A DNA stretch of 64,000 nucleotides from DATJPD01 sp035506575 (GTDB taxonomy: Bacteria; Pseudomonadota; Alphaproteobacteria; CACIAM-22H2): NCBI GenBank assembly GCA_035506575.1, contig DATJPD010000184.1:70636-134635 (forward strand), given 5' to 3'. The notes under the pieces were generated by a model. It was not told the DNA's origin. It worked only from the letters and a program-made list of their open reading frames with translations, and did no database searches. The stretch's first letter is position 1, and each line of letters opens with the position of its first letter. Both the position numbers and the translations under genes were made by a program. Positions 53,111 to 62,776 of this stretch are shown here, piece by piece.

Positions 53111-53895
53111 GCTTCGGCGCGCCACTCGATCTGCGGAGCTCCCGCATCCTCGTCACCAACGACGACGGGTACCAGGCGCACGGGATCAAGATCCTGGAGA
53201 AGGTGGCGAGGGGGCTGTCGAGCGACGTCTGGGTGGTGGCGCCCGAGACCGAGCAGAGCGCGGTCAGCCACTCGCTCACCATCCGGCGCCCGCTGCGCAT
53301 CCGCAAGGTCAGGGACAAGTGCTACGCGGTGGACGGGACGCCGACCGACTGCGTCATGCTCGCGGTGCAGCAGATCCTGAAGGATGAGAAGAAGCCCGAT
53401 CTGTGCCTGTCGGGCATCAACGGCGGCGGCAATCTCGGCGAGGACGTCACTTACTCGGGCACGATTGCGGCCGCCATGGAGGCGACCCTGCTCGGCGTGC
53501 CGTCGATGGCGCTGTCGCAGCACATCAACCATCCGCACCCCACGCACTGGGCGACCGCCGAGGCGAACGCGGCCAAGGTGATCCGCCAGCTCGCCCGGAT
53601 CGGGTGGCCGAAAAACGTGCTGATGAACGTGAACTTCCCGGCCGTGACGGCGCGCGCGGTCAGGGGCGTGCAGGCGGCGCCGCAGGGGCGGCACAAGATC
53701 GGCGACGATCTGCACGAGCACCACGACCCGCGCGGCGTCCCTTACTACTGGATCGGCTCGATGCGGCAGGAGGATGCGGAGCAGACCGGCACCGATATTG
53801 CCGCGGTGCGGGCCGGCTGGATCTCGGTGACGCCGCTCTTTCTCGATCTGACGCACCAGTCGATGCTCAGGAAACTCCGGAAGAAGCTGACGTAA
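53107..53895 (+). CDS. surE: 5'-nucleotidase SurE
   Basis: 262 residues. Metal-binding NDDG motif in ILVTNDDGYQAHG, Ser in SAVSHS and Asn in LSGINGGGN mark the SurE active site. It removes phosphate from nucleoside monophosphates. The start is GTG in overlap with the serS stop; no internal ATG lies before the NDDG motif, so a 12-residue N-terminal extension seems real. Confidence 0.96.
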   Translation: MSFGAPLDLRSSRILVTNDDGYQAHGIKILEKVARGLSSDVWVVAPETEQSAVSHSLTIRRPLRIRKVRDKCYAVDGTPTDCVMLAVQQILKDEKKPDLCLSGINGGGNLGEDVTYSGTIAAAMEATLLGVPSMALSQHINHPHPTHWATAEANAAKVIRQLARIGWPKNVLMNVNFPAVTARAVRGVQAAPQGRHKIGDDLHEHHDPRGVPYYWIGSMRQEDAEQTGTDIAAVRAGWISVTPLFLDLTHQSMLRKLRKKLT

Positions 53896-53939
53896 GTGCC
53901 TGACCTCACGCCACCATGCGGCTCCAGGCAGCCGGGTCC

Positions 53940-54608
53940 ATGACCACCGACAACCATCGCATTCGGCTGGTCATGGAGCTGCGTGCCTCGGGCATCACCG
54001 ACACCCGTGTGCTGGCGGCGATCGAGCGCGTTCCCCGCGAGCTGTTCGCTCCGTCGCAGTTCCGCGACCAGGCCTACGAAAACACGGCGCTGCCCATCGG
54101 CCACGGGCAGACCCTGAGCCAGCCGACCGTGGTCGCGCTGATGAGCCAGGCGCTCGACGTGGCGCCGCGCATGAAGGTCCTGGAGATCGGCACCGGCTCG
54201 GGCTATCAGACGGCGATCCTCGCCAAGCTGGCGCGGCGCGTCTACTCGATCGAACGCCACAAGCCGCTCCTGGTCGAGGCCGAGGCGCGGCTGCGCAAGC
54301 TGCGCATCCACAACCTCACGGCGCGGCTTGGCGACGGCTGGGCGGGCTGGCCCGAGCAGGCGCCGTTCGATCGCATCCTGCTGACCGCGGCTCCGCCCGA
54401 TATCCCGCAAGCGCTGCTTGGCCAGTTGAGCCCCGACGGCATCATGGTGCTGCCGGTCGGCGGCGAGAAGCGCACGCAGCGCCTGGTGCGGATCACGATG
54501 ACGCCACAGGGATACGTGAGCGCCGATATCGCGCCGGTGCGGTTTGTGCCTCTCGTCGCCGGGCTGCCGCCCGAATCCGCGACCGAAACGGGCGGCCGGC
54601 GGCATTAG
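53940..54608 (+). CDS. pcm: Protein-L-isoaspartate O-methyltransferase
   Basis: About 222 residues. The SAM-binding motif LEIGTGSGYQTAIL, the substrate-loop region YENTALPIGHGQTLSQP and the C-terminal PVGG motif are intact. It repairs isoaspartyl residues in damaged proteins. The start is uncertain: ATG 53916 is also in frame and neither has a clear ribosome site. It follows surE by a short gap, keeping the usual serS-surE-pcm order. Confidence 0.95.
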   Translation: MTTDNHRIRLVMELRASGITDTRVLAAIERVPRELFAPSQFRDQAYENTALPIGHGQTLSQPTVVALMSQALDVAPRMKVLEIGTGSGYQTAILAKLARRVYSIERHKPLLVEAEARLRKLRIHNLTARLGDGWAGWPEQAPFDRILLTAAPPDIPQALLGQLSPDGIMVLPVGGEKRTQRLVRITMTPQGYVSADIAPVRFVPLVAGLPPESATETGGRRH

Positions 54609-54690
54609 GGGGCAGTCGGTCGGAATCGCGCATCGGACGTGAATGGGCTAGACTGAGGCCGTTGCACACCGCAGAAGGCGGGTGGCCACC

Positions 54691-55194
54691 ATGGCATCCA
54701 GTGCGCGCCAGCGTCCGAGCCTGACCATCGATCCAGACAATCTGGTGTCGCCGCTTCGCGAGATCCGCGACTACTGGACGTCCAAGTGCGGCGGCCGCGC
54801 CATGCCACGCCGCGCCGACGTCGATCCGCTCGAACTGCCGCGGCAGTACATGCCGTACCTGTCGATCATCGAGGTATTGCCGGAAACGAAGGACTTTCGT
54901 TTCCGCGTGATCGGCACCGGAATCACCGAGAGGCTGGGCCGCGACAGCACGGGCAGGACCGTGCGCGAGGTCTATGCCGCCGCCGATCGCGAGATCCGGG
55001 AGTGGATGCTCGAGGCTTATCAAGCCGTTGTCACGCACAAACGTCCCGTGCTCAAGCGCGGCACGCTGCGCATGGTGCAGAAGGACTTCGTCGACTTCGA
55101 GGCGCTCCACCTGCCGCTCTCCGAGGATGGCGAACGCGTATCCATGCTCTTCGGCTACACGCATTTCCTCGATCGCAAGCCGCACAAAGGGTAG
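54691..55194 (+). CDS. PAS_5-family protein
   Basis: 167 residues. Same family as the protein at 4071-4529: YWTSKCGGRAMPRRADVDPL, QYMPYLSIIEV, FRFRVIGTGI, FEALHLPL. ATG 54691 follows AAGGCGGG; a GTG three codons upstream is possible. It interrupts the normal pcm to lysM/M23 order. Confidence 0.85.
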   Translation: MASSARQRPSLTIDPDNLVSPLREIRDYWTSKCGGRAMPRRADVDPLELPRQYMPYLSIIEVLPETKDFRFRVIGTGITERLGRDSTGRTVREVYAAADREIREWMLEAYQAVVTHKRPVLKRGTLRMVQKDFVDFEALHLPLSEDGERVSMLFGYTHFLDRKPHKG

Positions 55195-55200
55195 GCGCGG

Positions 55201-55404
55201 TCAGTCGCGCGCCCGCTTCTTGAGGCCGGTTTCGAGATCGGCGAAGCGCTCGAGAAGCTGGCGCGAGCGTTCGATCTGCAGGCGCGAGATGCGCAGCCGG
55301 TCGTCGGCGGACCGGAGCAGCGCTTTGGTCCGCTCCACCATCTCCACGGCGCTTTCGATCACCTCGGTGGGAGTTCGCCGTGGCCGGTCCATGTCCGGAA
55401 CCAT
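55201..55404 (-). CDS. Small coiled-coil protein
   Basis: 67 residues, mostly one charged helix (MVERTKALLRSADDRLRISR, then LLERFADLETGLKKR). The ATG at 55404 has GGGAG just upstream; an extended in-frame start is not protein-like. No family recognised. Confidence 0.6.
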   Translation of the reverse strand: MVPDMDRPRRTPTEVIESAVEMVERTKALLRSADDRLRISRLQIERSRQLLERFADLETGLKKRARD

Positions 55405-55554
55405 ACGCTCCCATAACGTGCACCGACAGAAAAAAGACTCGCGCAATGCGAGAATCAAGAACGGACTGGGTCAGGTGGCAGATGCGGTTCCCTTTGTGCC
55501 TTTTGCGGTAACACTCCGGGTGCGATAGTCGGCCGATACTGGGGAGGACACGAA

Positions 55555-56556
55555 ATGGCAAAGATCTGGGCTGCGGCGCTGGCGCTGTGCATGGGGGCGG
55601 CGGGCCTCGGGTCGGCGAGGGCCGAGACGCGTGAGCTTCACGTGGCCATCCAGCCCGGTCTGACCTATCTGCCGTTCGTGCTGCTGCGGCATGACTCGAT
55701 GATCGAGCGCGAGGCGGAAAAGGCGGGCCTGCCGGCGCCCAAGCTCACCTGGGTGGTCGTGGCCGGCGGCGACGTCATGAACAACGGCATCCTCGCCGGC
55801 GATATCGACATCGCGTGCACGGGAACCCCGCCGTTCTTCACCCTGTGGTCGAAGACGCGGGGCAACCTCAATGCGCGCGCGATTGCGGCCTATAACACGC
55901 TGCCGCTCACCCTCAACACGGTCAACCCCAACATCAAGACCATCAAGGATTTCACCGACAAGGACCGCATCGCCGTGCCTGGCGTGAAGGCGTCGACCCA
56001 GGCGCTGGCGCTCGAGATGGAGTCCGAGCGGGTGTTCGGGCCCGGCCAGCATGCGCGGCTCGACGGCCTCACCATCTCGCGGGCCCATCCTGACGCGATG
56101 GCGGCGATGCTGTCCGGGACCGAGATCACGGCCCATTTTGCGGCACCGCCCTACACCGAGCTCGAGTTGAAGGACCCCCGGGTCCATACCGTGCTCACGA
56201 CCATTGAGGTGATGGGCGGCCCGTTCACCGTCGGCATCTGCTACACGACGCAGAAGTTCCACGACGCCAATCCAAAGACCTATGGCGCCTATCTGGCGGC
56301 GCTGAATGCGGCCACCGCGCGCAGCATGGCCGATCCGCGGCAGGCCGCGACCGAGTATCTCGAGGTGACGAAGGAGCACACCACGGTCGACGAGCTGGTC
56401 GCGATCATGAAGGAGCCCGGCTTCGACTTCGGCACCACGCCGCGCAACACGGTGAAGGTGGCGCAATTCATGTACCGGATCGGCGCTATCAAGGAGCAGC
56501 CCCGGACCTGGCAAGATCTTTTCTTCCCAGAGATTTACGGGCAGCCGGGAAGTTAA
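55555..56556 (+). CDS. NitT/TauT-type ABC substrate-binding protein
   Basis: 333 residues. A signal peptide (cleavage near ARA-ETR, residue 23) precedes a type II binding-protein fold: ELHVAIQPGLTYLPFVLLRHD and AGDIDIACTGTPPFFTLW. No permease or ATPase is adjacent, so it is an orphan or uses the importer at 24-28 kb. GGGGAGG precedes the ATG. It is another gene inserted in the housekeeping cluster. Confidence 0.9.
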   Translation: MAKIWAAALALCMGAAGLGSARAETRELHVAIQPGLTYLPFVLLRHDSMIEREAEKAGLPAPKLTWVVVAGGDVMNNGILAGDIDIACTGTPPFFTLWSKTRGNLNARAIAAYNTLPLTLNTVNPNIKTIKDFTDKDRIAVPGVKASTQALALEMESERVFGPGQHARLDGLTISRAHPDAMAAMLSGTEITAHFAAPPYTELELKDPRVHTVLTTIEVMGGPFTVGICYTTQKFHDANPKTYGAYLAALNAATARSMADPRQAATEYLEVTKEHTTVDELVAIMKEPGFDFGTTPRNTVKVAQFMYRIGAIKEQPRTWQDLFFPEIYGQPGS

Positions 56557-56668
56557 AGCCTGAACATGAAGAACGCGGCCTAAGTGCGCGACCGCACAGG
56601 CTCGCGCGAATAAGAGATGTATCGAGCCCGTTGCACCTGACGAAGGAACGCAAGTATCTCTTTGGGGC

Positions 56669-57886
56669 ATGGGCGCTGGTTTCCGAGTCGCTGATGCACG
56701 GACTCCGCTGCTGCTGGTCGCAGCGGCGCTGGCCCTGTCGTCCCTGGCTGCCTGCCAGCGCATCGGCGGTCCGGCGCCCGTGGTCGCCTATGGTGCCTCG
56801 GGCTCGTCCACCCGGCCCATGCCGCCGCCGCCGCGGGAGTCCTTGGCCGGTGACATCGTGGTCCGCCCGGGCGACACGCTCTACGCCATCTCCCGCCGCA
56901 GCAACGCGCCGGTGCGGGCGCTGATCGACGCCAACAACCTGCATCCGCCTTACGCCTTGCAGTCCGGGCAGCACCTGGTCGTGCCGCACGTGCGGAGCTA
57001 TCAGGTGCAGCCGGGCGACACGCTCTCGTCCGTCGCGCGCCGGTATGGCGTCGGCACGAGCGAGCTCGTGCAGGCGAACGCTTTGACCCCGCCCTTCGGG
57101 TTGCGCACGGGACAGGTGCTGGTCCTGCCGGGCAGTGGCGGACCGCCGGCGCCGGCGACCCTGGTTGCGGCGCCGCCCCGCTCGCCAGCGCCGGTCGTGT
57201 CGCGGCCGGCAGCCACGGTCGATGCGACGAGCTTGCCGCCGCCGCCGGCCCAGATGCCGGCGTCGACAGGTGCGCCGCCCGTGCCGGCTCCCGCTGCGCC
57301 GCCGCCGGCGTCGGTGCCATCGGCCACGTCACTGCCGCAGGCGCCGCCGCCCGCAGCGCCTGCGCCTGCGCCGACGCAGGTCGCTGCCTTGCCGATGCCG
57401 CCCGCCTCACCTCCGGTGGCGGCCGAGCCGGCAAGCCTGACCACGATCGAACCGCCGGCCGCGCCCGACGAGGCGGCGCCCGCGCATGGCGGCCGGTTCC
57501 TGTGGCCGGTGCACGGCACGGTCGTATCGGATTTCGGCAGTAAGCCGGGGGGTTTGCAGAACGACGGCATCAACATCGCGGCGACGCGCGGTACGGCGAT
57601 ACACGCGGCCGATGCCGGCGTCGTCGTCTATGCCGGGAACGAGCTGCGCGGTTTCGGCAACCTTTTGCTGCTCAAGCACCACGGCGGTTGGGTGACGGCG
57701 TACGCGCATGCCGAAGAACTGCTCGTCCACCGCGGCGACGAGGTCCGGCGCGGCCAGGTCGTGGCGCGCGTGGGCAGCACCGGCGGGGTCGCGACGCCGC
57801 AGCTGCACTTCGAGGTCCGCAAAGGGTCCCGGCCTCTGAACCCGCGCGATTATCTGGGTCCGCAGACAGCTTCCGCGTCGCCCTGA
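56669..57886 (+). CDS. LysM and M23 (LytM) domain lipoprotein, NlpD/EnvC-like
   Basis: 405 residues. A lipobox (SLAAC, Cys29) marks it as an outer-membrane or periplasmic lipoprotein. Two LysM repeats (about 63-155) bind peptidoglycan; a long Pro/Ala linker follows; the LytM domain (about 285-395) reads LQNDGINIAATRGT where active enzymes have HxxxD, so the zinc site is degenerate. This fits an amidase activator acting in daughter-cell separation rather than an endopeptidase. Confidence 0.9.
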   Translation: MGAGFRVADARTPLLLVAAALALSSLAACQRIGGPAPVVAYGASGSSTRPMPPPPRESLAGDIVVRPGDTLYAISRRSNAPVRALIDANNLHPPYALQSGQHLVVPHVRSYQVQPGDTLSSVARRYGVGTSELVQANALTPPFGLRTGQVLVLPGSGGPPAPATLVAAPPRSPAPVVSRPAATVDATSLPPPPAQMPASTGAPPVPAPAAPPPASVPSATSLPQAPPPAAPAPAPTQVAALPMPPASPPVAAEPASLTTIEPPAAPDEAAPAHGGRFLWPVHGTVVSDFGSKPGGLQNDGINIAATRGTAIHAADAGVVVYAGNELRGFGNLLLLKHHGGWVTAYAHAEELLVHRGDEVRRGQVVARVGSTGGVATPQLHFEVRKGSRPLNPRDYLGPQTASASP

Positions 57887-57937
57887 GGAACCCTCGCGTC
57901 GTCGCCGCGTTGTCCTCCGATGGCCAAGGAGGACGTG

Positions 57938-58522
57938 ATGAGCGACGCTTGGACCCGTGAAATTCCGCACCAACTCGCCGGGCATTGGTGGGCCTTTGCG
58001 CTCCGCGGCCTGGTCGCGATCGTCTTCGGCATCATCGCCTTCGTGGTGCCCGGCATAACCCTGGCCGTTCTGTTGGGGCTGTTCGCCGCCTACATGGCGA
58101 TCGACGGCGTGCTGGCGATCATCGCCGCCGTGCGCGGCCTGCGGGCGCATACCCCGTTCTGGCCGCTGCTGCTCGAAGGCATCGCCGATCTCGTGGCGGC
58201 CGCGATCGCCCTGGTGTGGCCGGGCATCACCTTGTTGGCGTTGGTCTACCTGGCCGGCGCGTGGGCGGTCGTCAGCGGCATCTTCCTGATCGTCGGCGCG
58301 GCGCGGGTGCACGAGGTCGTGCACGGGCGCTGGCTGCTGATCCTGAGCGGCGTGTTCTCGACGATCTGGGGCGTGCTGCTGTTCGCCTGGCCGATCGCCG
58401 GGCTGTTGGTGATGACCTGGTGGATCGGCGCTTACGCGATCGTGTTCGGGGTCATGCTGGTGGCGATGGCCTTCCGGCTGCGGCGCATGCTGCCGCCCGG
58501 AGCCACGCCCGCCCACGCCTAA
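57938..58522 (+). CDS. HdeD-family membrane protein
   Basis: 194 residues with six predicted membrane helices in two similar halves (GIIAFVVPGITLAVL and AAIALVWPGITLLAL). HdeD relatives are associated with acid or stress resistance; biochemical role unknown. GGAGG precedes the ATG at 57938. Its stop overlaps that of the convergent ATPase gene by 4 bp. Confidence 0.88.
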   Translation: MSDAWTREIPHQLAGHWWAFALRGLVAIVFGIIAFVVPGITLAVLLGLFAAYMAIDGVLAIIAAVRGLRAHTPFWPLLLEGIADLVAAAIALVWPGITLLALVYLAGAWAVVSGIFLIVGAARVHEVVHGRWLLILSGVFSTIWGVLLFAWPIAGLLVMTWWIGAYAIVFGVMLVAMAFRLRRMLPPGATPAHA

Positions 58523-59370
58523 TCGAGGCGCTTGCCCGCGCGGCCCGCCAGGTCCTGGATGAACTGCCAGGCGACGCGGCCCGAGCGCGAGCCGCGGGTG
58601 ACCGACCACTCGTTGGCCTCGGCTTCGAGCTGCTCGCGCGGCATGTCGATCCCGTAGCGGCGCGCGTAGCCCTCGATGATCGAGAAATAGGTGTCCTGGT
58701 CCACGTTGTGGAAGCCGAGCCAGATGCCGAAGCGGTCGGAGAGCGAGACCTTTTCCTCGACCGCCTCGCTGGGATTGATGGCGGTCGAGCGCTCGTTTTC
58801 GATCATGTCGCGCGCCATGAGGTGGCGCCGGTTCGAGGTCGCGTAGAGTACGACGTTGTCGGGCCGGCCTTCGACGCCGCCCTCCAGCACCGCCTTCAGC
58901 GATTTATACGACGCATCCTGCCCGTCGAATGAGAGGTCGTCGCAGAACAGGATGAAGCGCCGCGACGCCGCCCGCAGGACGCCCAAGAGGCGCGGCAGGG
59001 AGGGGATATCCTCCCGGTGAATCTCGACCAGCGCGGGCTTGTCGCGCGGCATCTCCGCCACGACCGTGCCGTGCACCGCCTTCACCAGCGAGCTTTTGCC
59101 GGTCCCCCGCGCGCCCCACAGGAGCGCGTTGTTGGCCGGCAGTCCTTTGGCGAAGCGGCGGGTGTTGTCGAGCAGGGTGTCGCGCTGACGCTCGATGCCT
59201 TTGAGCAGCGCGAGGTCGACGCGGTTGATCTTGTGCACGGGCTCGAGCCGGTCGCCCTCGGTGTGCCAGATGAACGCGTCGGCCTTGCTGAGGTCGGTGG
59301 GGGGTGTGGCCTTCGGCGCGAGGCGTTCCAGGGCCTCGGCGATGCGCATGAGAAGGGGTTCTAAGTCCAT
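58519..59370 (-). CDS. DUF815-type AAA ATPase
   Basis: 283 residues. Walker A is WGARGTGKSSLV, Walker B FILFCDDLSF, and sensor region YATSNRRHLMARDM; these define the ATPase group regularly found between the lysM/M23 gene and yajC in alphaproteobacteria. Function unknown. The ATG at 59370 begins MDLEPLL; 33 further in-frame codons upstream are not conserved-looking. It is divergent from yajC. Confidence 0.92.
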   Translation of the reverse strand: MDLEPLLMRIAEALERLAPKATPPTDLSKADAFIWHTEGDRLEPVHKINRVDLALLKGIERQRDTLLDNTRRFAKGLPANNALLWGARGTGKSSLVKAVHGTVVAEMPRDKPALVEIHREDIPSLPRLLGVLRAASRRFILFCDDLSFDGQDASYKSLKAVLEGGVEGRPDNVVLYATSNRRHLMARDMIENERSTAINPSEAVEEKVSLSDRFGIWLGFHNVDQDTYFSIIEGYARRYGIDMPREQLEAEANEWSVTRGSRSGRVAWQFIQDLAGRAGKRLD

Positions 59371-59435
59371 GGCGCAAGCTACACATTTCGCGGGCGGGGG
59401 GCTATAGTCCGCCCCGCCCAAGACAGGAGTTAGAC

Positions 59436-59831
59436 ATGTCATTGATTTCGCCCGCCTATGCGCAGGCACTTGGCGGCGGAGGCGGGGGATTCGACCTCGT
59501 CCAGCTGGCCCCGCTGGCGCTCATCTTCGTCGTCTTCTACTTCCTCATCATCCGGCCGCAGCAGAAGAAGGCCAAGGACCACAAGGCCATGATCGAGGCC
59601 GTGCGCCGCGGCGACAAGATCGTCACCTCGGGCGGCCTGATCGGCACGGTGGCGAAGGTGCTGAACGAGCGCGAGGTCGCGGTCGAGATCGCCGACGGCG
59701 TGCGGGTGCGCGTGATGCGCGGCATGATCGCCGAGGTGATGGCGCGCACCGAGCCCGCGGGCGAGGGGAAAGCAGACAAGGACAAGGAGAAAGAGAAGGA
59801 AGACGAAACCGCCAAGACGGATGCCGGTTGA
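59436..59831 (+). CDS. yajC: Preprotein translocase subunit YajC
   Basis: 131 residues. One N-terminal membrane helix (LAPLALIFVVFYFLIIRPQQK) followed by the conserved RRGDKIVTSGGLIGTVAKV domain and a highly charged Lys/Glu/Asp tail. It is an accessory of SecDF. It starts with ATG after CAGGAG and lies 12 bp before secD. Confidence 0.97.
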   Translation: MSLISPAYAQALGGGGGGFDLVQLAPLALIFVVFYFLIIRPQQKKAKDHKAMIEAVRRGDKIVTSGGLIGTVAKVLNEREVAVEIADGVRVRVMRGMIAEVMARTEPAGEGKADKDKEKEKEDETAKTDAG

Positions 59832-59843
59832 GAGACGACCCCC

Positions 59844-61427
59844 ATGGCAGGCATGGCGAAGTGGAAGATCTGGACGATCCTGGTGCTCGTGGGGCTGGGG
59901 GTGATCTTTGCCGCCCCCAACCTCGTCCCGCCGGAACGCGCGGAGTCGATTCCGGCGTGGCTGCCGCACCGCCAGGTGAGCCTCGGCCTCGACCTCCTGG
60001 GCGGCTCCTATCTTCTGCTCCAGGTCGACGTCGACGCGGTGATGAAGGAGCGCCTGAACAACCTGATCGACGGGGTGCGGACGGCGATGCGCAAGGAACG
60101 CATCATCGTCAGCAATCTCGGGCCCGACGGCGCGACCGCGGTCTCCTTCAAGGTGCGCGATTCGGCCGAGCTCGAGAAGGCGCGCAATGCCGTGCGCGAC
60201 CTCGACCCCACGACCCAGGTCACCACGCAGCCCGACGGCACGGTTAAGATCCAGTTCGACCAGCAGCAGATCGCCGACCTCAACCGCAAGACGCTCACGC
60301 AATCGGTGGAGATCGTCCGGCGGCGCATGGACGAGACCGGCACCAAGGAGCCCTCGATCCAGACCCAGGGCATCGACCGCATCCTCGTCCAGCTGCCCGG
60401 CCTCAAGGATCCCGAGCGCATCAAGGAGCTGCTCGGCAAGACCGCGAAGCTCACGTTCCACCTGCCGGACCTCACCAATTCGGTCGAGGAGGCAAAGGCG
60501 GGCCACATCCCGCCCGGCGACGAGCTGCTGCCGTCGGACCAGGTCGGGGCGGACGGCAAGCCCGTCATGTACCTCATCCAGCGCCGCGTGCTGGTGTCGG
60601 GTGACCGGCTCACCGACGCGCAGCCGGGGACGAACCCGCAGAGCGGGCAATGGGTCGTCAACTTCACCTTCGACGGCGTGGGCACGCGGCAGTTCGCCGA
60701 TGTCACCCGCGACAATGTGGGCCGGCCGTTCGCCGTCGTCCTCGACGGGAAGGTGATCACGGCCCCCGTCATCCGCGAGCCGATCCTCGGCGGTCGCGGC
60801 CAGATCTCGGGCAGCTTCACCGCCCGCTCGGCGAGCGATCTCGCGGTGTTGCTGCGCGCCGGCGCCTTGCCGGCACCGCTCAAGATCATCGAGGAGCGGT
60901 CGATCGGACCGGGCCTGGGTGCGGATTCCATCCGCGCCGGCGTCTATTCGTGCATCGCCGGGTTCGGCCTGGTCGTCGTCTACATGATCGCGGCGTACGG
61001 CCTGTTCGGCTTCTTCGCCAACGTGGCGCTGGTGGCGAACCTCGTCCTGATCATCGCCGCGATGTCGATCCTGCAGGCGACGCTCACCCTGCCGGGCATC
61101 GCCGGAATCCTGCTGACATTGGGCATGGCGGTCGACGCCAACGTGCTGATCAACGAGCGCATCCGCGAGGAGACGAAGAACGGCAAGACGCCGCTCGCGG
61201 CCCTCGATGCCGGCTTCTCGCGCGCGCTGTCGACGATCGTCGATGCCAACCTGACGACCCTGATCAAGATGCTGCTGCTGTACATGTTCGGCTCAGGGCC
61301 GGTCAAAGGCTTCGCGGTGACGATCAGCATCGGCATCCTGACCTCGATGGTCACCGCGACCCTGCTGGTCCGCCTGCTGATCCTGACCTGGATCCGCTAC
61401 CGCCGGCCGAAGCTGCTGCCGGTGTAG
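59844..61427 (+). CDS. secD: Protein translocase subunit SecD
   Basis: 527 residues with six membrane helices and a large periplasmic P1 domain. The RND-type pore motif is VDANVLINERIREE, containing the proton-relay Asp; SLGLDLLGGSYLLLQVD is the conserved N-terminal D1 motif. It uses the proton gradient to help complete Sec export. Co-transcribed with yajC and secF. Confidence 0.98.
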   Translation: MAGMAKWKIWTILVLVGLGVIFAAPNLVPPERAESIPAWLPHRQVSLGLDLLGGSYLLLQVDVDAVMKERLNNLIDGVRTAMRKERIIVSNLGPDGATAVSFKVRDSAELEKARNAVRDLDPTTQVTTQPDGTVKIQFDQQQIADLNRKTLTQSVEIVRRRMDETGTKEPSIQTQGIDRILVQLPGLKDPERIKELLGKTAKLTFHLPDLTNSVEEAKAGHIPPGDELLPSDQVGADGKPVMYLIQRRVLVSGDRLTDAQPGTNPQSGQWVVNFTFDGVGTRQFADVTRDNVGRPFAVVLDGKVITAPVIREPILGGRGQISGSFTARSASDLAVLLRAGALPAPLKIIEERSIGPGLGADSIRAGVYSCIAGFGLVVVYMIAAYGLFGFFANVALVANLVLIIAAMSILQATLTLPGIAGILLTLGMAVDANVLINERIREETKNGKTPLAALDAGFSRALSTIVDANLTTLIKMLLLYMFGSGPVKGFAVTISIGILTSMVTATLLVRLLILTWIRYRRPKLLPV

Positions 61428-61436
61428 GAGAGGCCG

Positions 61437-62387
61437 ATGTATCGCCTACGGTTCGTTCCGGACAAGACCAACATCCAGTTCATGAAGGGCCGCATTGCCG
61501 GCCTCGTCGTGTCGGCGGTGCTGAGCACGGCCTCGCTGATCCTGTTCTTCTACCCGGGTCTCAATTACGGCATCGACTTCCACGGCGGCATCCTGATCGA
61601 GGCGCGCACGCCGGGCCCCGCCAACTTCGCGGATTTGCGCTCCACCCTCGACGGGCTCGGCTTCAGCGACGTTCAGCTGCAGCAGTTCGGCGGCCCCAAC
61701 GAGGTCCTGATCCGGCTCGAAGAGCAGAAGGGCGGGGACGCGGCCCAGCAGCAGGCCGCCGACAAGGTGCGCGAGACCCTCAGCCAGAAATTCCCGGGCA
61801 CCGAGATCGAGCGCACCGAGGCGGTCGGCGCCACGGTGAGCAGCGAATTGTTCTGGAACGGGATGCTGGCGATGGGCCTGGCGCTCGTCGCCATGCTGCT
61901 CTACATCGCCTTCCGCTTCCAATGGCCGTTCGGCGTCGGTGCCGTGGCGACCCTCGTGCTCGACGTGACGAAGCTGATCGGCTTCTTCGTCATCGTGCAC
62001 ATGCAGTTCAACCTGACGAGCATCGCCGCGATCCTCACGGTCATGGGCTTTTCGATCAACGACAAGGTCGTGGTCTACGACCGCGTACGCGAGAACCTGC
62101 GCAAGTACAAATCGATGCCGCTGCGGCAGCTCATCGATCTCAGCATCAACGAGACCTTGAACCGCACCATCAACACGTCGACGACGACGTTCCTCGCCAC
62201 CCTGCCGCTGGCGCTGTTCGCCAGCGGCTCGGTGCAGGACTTCGCCTACGTCATCCTGATCGGCATCGTGATCGGCACCTCCTCGTCGATCTTCATCGCG
62301 GCACCGATCCTGTTGTTCCTGGGCGAGGGCCGGCTGCGCCGCGGCACCCCGGCGCCGGCGACGGGGGCGACGGCCAAGGCCACGTAG
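61437..62387 (+). CDS. secF: Protein translocase subunit SecF
   Basis: 316 residues with six membrane helices; GIDFHGGILIEART is the conserved first periplasmic motif, and GFSINDKVVVYDRVRENLR carries the RND Asp and Arg. It pairs with SecD, starting 10 bp after secD. Confidence 0.98.
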   Translation: MYRLRFVPDKTNIQFMKGRIAGLVVSAVLSTASLILFFYPGLNYGIDFHGGILIEARTPGPANFADLRSTLDGLGFSDVQLQQFGGPNEVLIRLEEQKGGDAAQQQAADKVRETLSQKFPGTEIERTEAVGATVSSELFWNGMLAMGLALVAMLLYIAFRFQWPFGVGAVATLVLDVTKLIGFFVIVHMQFNLTSIAAILTVMGFSINDKVVVYDRVRENLRKYKSMPLRQLIDLSINETLNRTINTSTTTFLATLPLALFASGSVQDFAYVILIGIVIGTSSSIFIAAPILLFLGEGRLRRGTPAPATGATAKAT

Positions 62388-62398
62388 AGCACGGCGCC

Positions 62399-62776
62399 AT
62401 GGCCGCGGCCCCGCCTGGCTCGGCAAGCCCGCGCATCATCGATGCGTACGGCAATGGCGGCTTCCGCATCGGCGGCGAAGCGTTCCAGGGATCGATCCTG
62501 ATCCTGCCCGACGGCACGGTCCGGGGCTGGTCGGCCGACGTCTCGGCGCTTTCGGCGGCCAGCTTCGATGCGGTCATCGCCGTGTCGCCGCCGCCCGAAA
62601 TCCTTCTGCTCGGTTGCGGGGCACGGGCCGCCTTCGTGCCGGTGCCGGTGCGCCAGCGTCTGCGCGAGGCCGGCATCGTCATCGATGCGATGGGCACGGG
62701 GGCGGCGTGCCGCACCTACAACGTCCTGATTTCCGAAGAGCGGCGCGTCGCCGCGGCCCTGATCGCGGTCGACTAG
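62399..62776 (+). CDS. Mth938-like domain protein
   Basis: 125 residues of the DUF498/Mth938 fold: GGFRIGGEAFQGSILILPDG, PEILLLGCGA, VIDAMGTGAACRTYNVL. Related mammalian NDUFAF3 is a complex I assembly factor; the bacterial role is unknown. It regularly follows secF in alphaproteobacteria, often ahead of a phytoene/squalene synthase gene, which is not seen here. Confidence 0.93.
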   Translation: MAAAPPGSASPRIIDAYGNGGFRIGGEAFQGSILILPDGTVRGWSADVSALSAASFDAVIAVSPPPEILLLGCGARAAFVPVPVRQRLREAGIVIDAMGTGAACRTYNVLISEERRVAAALIAVD

